Below are positions 7,625-12,403 of a stretch of 12,403 nt of DNA, piece after piece. The stretch covers positions 1 to 12,403 of the forward strand of contig UZAE01012507.1 in the NCBI GenBank assembly GCA_900617975.1. Reading direction: 5' to 3'. Source of the stretch: Rodentolepis nana (Eukaryota; Platyhelminthes; Cestoda; Cyclophyllidea; Hymenolepididae). How positions within the stretch are numbered: the first letter of the stretch is position 1; every line of letters starts with the position of its first letter. The translations under genes and the position numbers were made by a program. The notes under the pieces are model-generated. The model saw only the letters and a program-made list of their open reading frames with translations, was not told the origin of the DNA and made no database searches.

Positions 7625-10600
7625 CTAGAGAAAACAAATCAAAACTTTAAAACTTTGATTTAAGAGTGGATGAATTAATCCAAAAATAAACCAAGTCAAT
7701 AATGCTATTTCAGTGGTATACAATGTCATGATATACTTCATTAATCATTTTAGCAATTAAGGTGAATTACTAACCAAATGCTATTGCTGTCAATGATCCA
7801 GGGTGAAATTGTGGGACACGTCATCGCATCCCCTTCACGCAATGATTGGGAGGTGCGACCGTACAGACAGTGACCAATCATTGACCACTGCTTATTTAAC
7901 CTAATCCCCCATCCTGATCATAAGTAGCTCCCTGCGTGTACACACTTTACTCACAATATACGCACTGAATAAACGTGCTCCGTGCTACACGTCTGTTTCC
8001 TCTGAATAAACGTGCTCCGTGCTGCACGTCTGTTTCCTTTAGCGTGCTCCGTGCTACACGTCTGTTTCCTTTGCGTACTCCGTGCTACACGTCTGTTTCC
8101 TTTATAGCTGGGCGCCCCGTGCTACACGTCTGTTTCCTTTATAGCTGGGCTATGGTTTAGCTGGTTCTGGGAGTCTAGCCAGGTGTTGGAAAATCTGCCA
8201 TAGAGATTTCTGAGTCGGTCAGGCCTTACTAAGGTAGCAATCCGCTGCAAAATGATACAATGAACTTACCAGCAGCTGTCCAAATGATGAGTCGTGCCCA
8301 AGTCATTAAGGATAATTTGACGATAAGACACATATTCAAGAAGATGCTCAGACATGGGACAAACGGAACAAAAGGAACCTACATGCGCAAAAAAACGGAC
8401 ATTTTCATAAAATGTTGCAAGGCAAGCATTGTATTCACTTTAAAGCTTTTATTACTTTATCAGTGATTGCGAAGTGAAGGTCTAATTTATAATAAGAAAG
8501 ATAGAATCGAATATAAAAAAGAAAAAATTAACTGAAATTCCTAGATGGAAGAAAGTTGGAAAATATGCCACTTATTGTTAATTATCATCAAGATCAAATC
8601 TGACCTAATAAATTGAGTTAAAATTTACATTGTGGTACGCGTTTTGGAATACTCATTCACCGTTATCGCCTTTTCGCTAAATAGGTCTAAGTACATCCAC
8701 TTAGAGCAGGGTGGTATTCAGTAACCAAAGTGTAAGGAATGCTACATTGAAACAATGAAGTAAAATATATAGCCTTGAATGTCGAATTTACGCGTTTTAG
8801 GCGCAATATTCTATTGCTTTGATTGCCTCCATGCTGTTCTATTGGTTTGGTCATCTTATTGATTTGCGTTCGAGTGATGTTAATTCTCTATTATTTTTTA
8901 AACCATTCTTCAAGGAACTTTATCGAAGAAATTTAGAAACATATCCGCGTGCGATGAAGAGTTGACAATAGAACAGAGTCATCTAGTTATAATCTAAACG
9001 CTTAAATGAACCCTAAGCTACAAACACCATATGAGGCAGAATCAACGGAAGTTTGGAGGAACGTATGGAAAGAAGCCAAAGTAAATAAACTGATGTTTAT
9101 AGGTCAATAAAGCCCCCCACCTCACCCCCAATCACATCTCATAAACATTTCTGCTAAGTTAGAGCTTTTGGCGTGAAGTAAAGCAAGTGTAGACATGGAT
9201 ATCTAGATTTGTGGCTTTTGGCTATTTGCCGTCATCAACAATGTGGGTACACGGTGACGTTGCTATAACATTACACTGATGACAATTAATAAGGTTTTGA
9301 AGCATATTGGCACTCCTCATTCAGTTATCGCCATAAGCCTCAACGATGAGTAGCTAGGTACCTATTTACTTCTATTACAGCATTAACCCAATCATCGCCG
9401 AAAGTCACAAAATTTACGCAATGTACGTCTGCGCTCCTAAAGCAAGGACAATCATAGGTCTGGGTCAGTTAGTTAAATCATCTGTGTTTCTTGATTTTAC
9501 ATATTGATTGGCCTATTCCAAGTGTCCGCAATTTTGATGATCCGTCTAGTCCTCACTCTTAAAAATACTTTGTTTCCCACAGGGAATTTAGATGGGTGAA
9601 TTGAGCAAAAAGGATTTGAAAAGACCAAATTAATTTAATGGCCAGGTGGGCATCTATGTATAGTAGCTTCCTCCTATTCCTGATTTTGATTCGATTTGCT
9701 TGTATTGAATGAACGAATTTCCATTAAATGACTAGTTATAGGACAATGGTAGAATGGCGTGATTCAAGTAAACATTTCAGACTATCAGCCCATTTAGTAG
9801 ATTTATAATAGCGATTAATGAGGTCTCTTTATCCCTTAATCAAAAAAGTTGCCTTAACTGCTAAACAGAACAGAACAATCTACCTAAACAAGCAACTGGC
9901 GTTATTCAAATCTGGAGCCTTTTCGGCACATTATGCACTGCGCTAAAAAATTCTGTTTGTATAACAGAATTTCTAAATTTGTGTACATCTCAAGGTTGGA
10001 AAGACACTCGATCAATAGACGCACAGACTGGGTTGATAAATGGCCTGCAGGATTAACGCAGAATCGTCAAAACTAACCTTGAATGAATCGAAGGAAGTGT
10101 TCTGAACATGGATGGCCATAACAAATACTGCAGAGATGGCAACGAATACGAAAATAATAGTAAGGATAACGGACCACCAAGCGCCAGCCACGAGATATTC
10201 TGATCCTGCTAGAGCAACTGCTGCAACCCCCAAAGCCCCAGCTACATATACTACTAAAGCAACAACCGGAGCCCAGCCAGGATTAGAAGCTGAAACTGAT
10301 GATAAGTGGAGTGCTGTTGCTAGTCTACGAAATCGAGGTTTAATAGAGCCCACTGGCCATTGAGTTGAGAATTCCGCAGCATTCATTTCGTAGACTCCTT
10401 CCTCCGATTTGGACTATGGTAAGAAATTTTTCATTAAATTGAATAGCTAAAAACTAGATGGAATATATTGTCTTCGCCACTTACATCATCCATAAGTGTC
10501 GGTATATTTGAACTTGCTTTCGTATCTCCTTCTTGGTCAGAGTTGCAGTAACGGAGAATGCAGACATTCATACAGACAATTGTGAAAGCAATGAGGGTGC

Positions 10601-12390
10601 CGATACTGAGAAACTCCGTCAAGGTATGAATGTCGCAGAGAAGAGTTAAGATAGCCGCCAAGCCTCCAAAGATTCCCATGGCAACAATGGGCACCTTTAA
10701 AAATAGCCGCAAATATTCTAAGAGTGCTTAAGTGATCGAATCAAAACATATCTATTTTCAAATATTTCCTTTCATTAAAGCGTTTTTATCACAAAAGCGC
10801 GAATTAAAGCTACTTTATTAAGTTAATCTTTATCAACATTTTTACTACTTCTACCACTGTCATTGGTAAGTTTATAAGAAACAGGATTTTTACTTTCTTG
10901 TACTGAGATTCTGTTTGACTTTTTCACTGAATTAATTATCCTGCTTAATTTAATAAGATTTGCTAATATTGTCTCTATATTTGGATCAATTAGCTCCAAA
11001 GACAGATTCGCATCAAAACCCTTTTCGTCAAAGCAAAAAAATCCATATTGGGGTTTCTGGGACATTATATCCTCTACATAACCATAATTCCACATCGACC
11101 TGTTAAGGACTAGCACAAATTCTCTACCAGCCCCATCCGGACACGATAGATGGTTTTACTAGAAGATAGGCTGTAAGGTCTTTCTAATTGTAAATAGTTA
11201 CGTATTAACATGTGAATAAAATACACTATAATTGTTTTATTTATAAAGTTTGCTTAATTTAATATTGAACATTAGAAAAACATGAGATAAGAAGGCCAAA
11301 TTGGATGAGCAAATTGTCCAATGAGAATTCACGCCTGAGGAAATTAAATTTTGCGTGATCGATAGCCATGGCCTTGGAAGTAAAACCAATCAAATATGAA
11401 CTAAGGGCTAAAAGCCTTTTCTTTGGCTCAAGAAACAGCTAATTTAGTAAGATTTAGTCAGCAAAATGAACAGTTTTAATTATCATACATTTATAAAATT
11501 ACAGATAGCAATTGTTGAGATTGCGACAAAATACCTTGGTTGTGGGTAACACATAACCAATCCATCCAGGAAGTAATCGATCAGCCGCCATCGCATAGAC
11601 AATACGAGGCATTGCATATAGGCTAGTGAATAAACTAGCCCCAATGCCCAATAGAGATCCAATACCAGCTACATACGTAGCCCAGGTGATTTGTCGGGAC
11701 CGTATTGCCGCTGTGAATGCCGCTTGTCTATCTATTGTCCACCAAGGCACGAAAAGTAGAAGAGCTGATGAGGCTAGCACGAAAATCAGGCTCACAATGC
11801 TCACCGATGCAGCGGTTGCTATGGGAATCGACCGTTTGGGATTAACCGCCTCCTCACTGCTCACAGTGATCGCATCAAATCCAATAAAGGCGTAGAAACA
11901 AGTTCCTGCACCTGAAATCATTCCTCCTACCCCATATGGAAAGAATCCTCCATGGGATTCGGGTGCAATTCCATGTAAAGCCGTATTCGGTTGGGCATAC
12001 ATAAGTATCGTGATCAGAACAAGAACACTGACATTGAGTATAGTCATTACTGAGTTGACATGAGCTGATAACTTTGCTCCAAAACTGAGAATCAGACCTA
12101 GAATGAGTACAGTTCCTGCCCCAAGTAGATCCGGATATTGCCCCAGGAATTCAGCATTTTCAGGGAATCTGAAAATGGGGTATGAATAAGGAATGAAGGC
12201 GACCTTACCTTCCAAAGACAGACATAGTTCCATTACTAATTTTTGACTGCGACATAGCATCGATCGTTGCACTCCAACCACGAGCAACACTGGCCACAGA
12301 AAGAACATATTCTAGGATCACCGACCATCCGATTATAAAGGCTAGAAACTCTCCACTAGCAATGTAGGTATATGAATATGCAGATCCAGC
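7500..12390 (-). CDS. SLC7A-like: CAT-type cationic amino acid transporter (SLC7 family), 3' six exons, N-terminus outside window
   Basis: Spliced model: 12390-12209, 12168-11535, 10694-10485, 10413-10078, 8378-8270, 7624-7500. It gives 531 aa in one open frame with GT..AG introns throughout. The family moves cationic amino acids (arginine, lysine, ornithine) across the plasma membrane. What is seen: GSAYSYTY then GWSVILEY and SVARGWSA (residues 2-41), FYAFIGFDAI (152-161), SEEAVNPKRSIP (165-176), MPRIVYAMAADRLLP (247-261), TEFLSIGTLIAF in the third exon, WAPVVALVVYVAG in the fourth, and the CAT C-terminal VPFVPFVPCLS, MTWARLIIW and LIIYFSYGWWHS. About eleven membrane segments can be counted; CATs have 14, so the first segments (roughly 100-130 residues) lie past position 12403. 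An NGT glycosylation sequon (53-55) falls in a predicted extracellular loop. Fusing the two C-terminal blocks across the last intron restores the conserved order exactly. The family call is firm; the paralogue and the substrate are not resolved. Confidence 0.95.
7810..8249 (+). mobile_element. Solo-LTR-like element, copy 3 (440 bp), inside transporter intron, antisense
   Basis: TG..CA ends and a perfect 4-bp target duplication AAAT (7806-7809 and 8250-8253). It shares the layout of copy 2: TGTGGGACACGTCATCGCAT start, CCAATCA (7874-7880), AATAAA (7968-7973), and a 3' block with GTTCTGGGAGTCTAGC. It is longer only because the segment after the poly(A) signal is repeated about five times, which also duplicates the AATAAA (8005-8010). 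It lies in the last intron of the transporter gene, opposite to transcription, ending 16 bases (beyond the duplication) from the donor of the exon at 8270. The exons read on intact either side, so the gene tolerates it. Confidence 0.82.
7965..8140 (+). repeat. Tandem amplification within LTR-like copy 3, five units of 31-37 bp
   Basis: The 19-base core GTGCTACACGTCTGTTTCC begins at 7982, 8019 (one mismatch), 8051, 8082 and 8119. Spacings are 37, 32, 31 and 37 bp. The first two units are preceded by CTGAATAAACGTGCTCC, the last two followed by TTTATAGCTGGGC. Copy 2 has a single unit, so the array arose after the family spread. A 61-codon + strand open frame across it is an artefact of the repeat. 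Confidence 0.9.
8270..8378 (-). CDS. Transporter exon, VPFVPFVP block (short, easily missed)
   Basis: 36 codons plus one base, too short to stand out as an ORF. The acceptor is tttttttgcgcatgtag, the donor GTAAGT. It encodes VPFVPFVPCLSIFLNMCL then VKLSLMTWARLIIWTAA, the CAT C-terminal pattern (VPxxPxxSIxxNxxLMxxL, then TWxRFxxW). The final G joins GT of the last exon to make Gly. The intron before it is 1699 nt, the one after 645 nt, of which 440 nt are an LTR-like insertion starting 20 nt past the donor. Confidence 0.93.
8379..10077 (-). other. Largest transporter intron in the window (1699 nt)
   Basis: Bounded by donor GTTAGT (10077) and the acceptor before 8378. No exon, ORF or complete repeat seen. 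The conserved protein order is continuous across it, so nothing coding is missing here. Confidence 0.7.
10078..10413 (-). CDS. Transporter exon, two further membrane helices
   Basis: 112 codons, phase 0 at both ends; acceptor ttaccatag, donor GTTAGT. A cytoplasmic loop (SKSEEGVYEMNAAEFSTQW, then a basic KPRFRR stretch) is followed by helices WAPVVALVVYVAGALGVAAVAL and AWWSVILTIIFVFVAISAVFV (approximate extents). It ends in an NTS sequon and FDSFK, where family members continue with VPxVPxxP, which is exactly what the next exon provides. Confidence 0.92.
10485..10694 (-). CDS. Transporter exon with SIGTLIAF segment
   Basis: Exactly 70 codons, phase 0 at both ends; acceptor ttttaaag, donor GTAAGT. 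It encodes VPIVAMGIFGGLAAILTLLC, then TEFLSIGTLIAFTIVCMNVCILRY, which match CAT segments 10 and 11 (family pattern LxxLMSIGTLLAYSLV). A hydrophilic loop rich in Asp, Ser and Thr ends it. The upstream intron of 840 nt contains the orphan ORF described separately; the downstream intron is only 71 nt (10484-10414). Confidence 0.93.
10814..10819 (-). promoter_or_regulatory. AATAAA poly(A) signal four bases after the intronic ORF stop
   Basis: An exact hexamer on the same strand as the ORF at 10823. In AT-rich DNA it may occur by chance. If used, it would end a short transcript inside the transporter intron. Confidence 0.25.
10823..11116 (-). CDS. Unrecognised ORF within transporter intron (possible nested gene, exon or pseudogene piece)
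   Basis: The frame opens after a TAA (just past 11150) and runs to TAA at 10823-10825. The first ATG gives MWNYGYVEDIM and about 90 residues; the 11116 start is GTG. Read-through from the previous stop adds CPDGAGREFVLVLNRS. Composition is protein-like: YGFFCFDEKGFD, then an amphipathic stretch ETILANLIKLSRIINSV, then a Lys/Ser-rich end. I do not recognise a family. No upstream acceptor gives phase 0 with the preceding transporter exon, so an alternative last exon is not supported. It may be chance, a decayed gene copy, or one exon of a nested gene. Confidence 0.3.
   Translation of the reverse strand: MLVLNRSMWNYGYVEDIMSQKPQYGFFCFDEKGFDANLSLELIDPNIETILANLIKLSRIINSVKKSNRISVQESKNPVSYKLTNDSGRSSKNVDKD
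11535..12168 (-). CDS. Transporter exon, membrane core
   Basis: 634 nt: one base completes the split Arg codon, then 211 codons, ending in phase 0 at TTK with donor GTATTT. It starts RFPENAEFLGQYPDLL, followed by two hydrophobic helices, the FFPYGVGGMISGAGTCFYAF helix, the SEEAVNPKRSIP loop, another helix, and the SLLGIGASLFTSLYAMPRIVYAMA segment. These are the most diagnostic CAT motifs in the window. After the donor the open frame runs on a few codons to a stop, as expected for intron. Confidence 0.95.
12209..12390 (-). CDS. Transporter exon, first in window
   Basis: 60 codons plus two bases. The acceptor is ttttgtag before GCT, the donor GTAAGG. It encodes the GSAY motif, a membrane helix ending in SVARGWSA, and an extracellular loop with an NGT sequon. 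Each part matches the CAT order GSAYxYxY, GWxxILxY, SVARxWSA. The 5' end is a splice acceptor, so more exons must lie beyond the right edge. The 40-nt intron that follows (12208-12169) is not a multiple of three, so a simple ORF finder reads through it in the wrong frame and gives a false N-terminus. Confidence 0.9.
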
Positions 12391-12403
12391 CTACAAAATC
12401 AAT

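Noticed and set aside
7750..7800. Minus-strand stretch LTAIAFG before a GTTAGT as the penultimate transporter exon
   Set aside because: It lacks the family's VPxVPxxP and TWxRF motifs; the exon at 8378-8270 supplies them with a better acceptor and donor.
7975..8160. 61-codon + strand ORF
   Set aside because: It is a translation of the tandem repeat in LTR-like copy 3.
8260..8466. 68-codon + strand ORF
   Set aside because: It lies opposite the transporter exon 8378-8270 and has no motifs.
8641..9345. Possible repeat pair sharing CTCATTCA and GTTATCGCC (near 8652 and 9317)
   Set aside because: Only about 20 bases align; the flanks do not.
10112..10363. + strand frames opposite transporter exons (also 11626-11895 and 5319-5516)
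   Set aside because: Antisense shadows of GC-richer exons.
11150..11535. Intronic ORF at 10823-11116 as an alternative last exon of the transporter
   Set aside because: The preceding exon ends in phase 0 and no acceptor near the ORF start gives a matching phase.
12169..12308. N-terminal start of a 269-codon open frame (MFFLWPVLL...) as the true transporter start
   Set aside because: This part reads exon 12390-12209 in the wrong frame and runs through a 40-nt intron; the correct frame gives GSAY and SVARGWSA.

Overview
This is eukaryotic nuclear DNA: AT-rich, mostly non-coding, with genes split by introns. Two animal protein-coding genes can be rebuilt from spliced exons, both on the minus strand. 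Both protein families (a CAT-type SLC7 amino-acid transporter and an endosulfine/ARPP19 protein with the animal FDSGDY motif) point to a metazoan. Very small introns (40, 42 and 71 nt) beside kilobase-size ones, plus LTR-derived repeats, suggest a flatworm, possibly a cestode; that placement is inference only.

Layout on the + strand. Positions 1-5353 hold no recognisable gene. They contain two members of an LTR-like repeat family (2890-3161 and 4021-4320), one pair of inverted diverged repeats (about 12-58 and 3681-3728), a perfect 11-bp hairpin (603-642) and two C10 tracts. Positions 5354-6134 (minus) carry a complete three-exon endosulfine gene encoding 167 aa. Positions 6135-7499 lie between the genes. 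Positions 7500-12390 (minus) carry the last six exons of a CAT-type transporter (531 aa in the window, with the N-terminal part beyond the right edge). Its introns hold a third, younger-looking LTR-like copy (7810-8249, antisense to the gene, with an internal tandem expansion) and an unrecognised open reading frame (10823-11116) with an AATAAA right after its stop.

The transporter and endosulfine genes lie head to tail, with about 1.4 kb between one stop codon and the next start codon. Nothing shows that they act in the same process: the first is a plasma-membrane permease, the second a phosphorylation-activated inhibitor of PP2A-B55. I see no new multi-gene system. The points most worth checking are the LTR-like family with its amplified poly(A)-signal region, the endosulfine with an Ala/Ser/Thr/Pro-rich tail in place of the usual PKA site, and the orphan intronic ORF.
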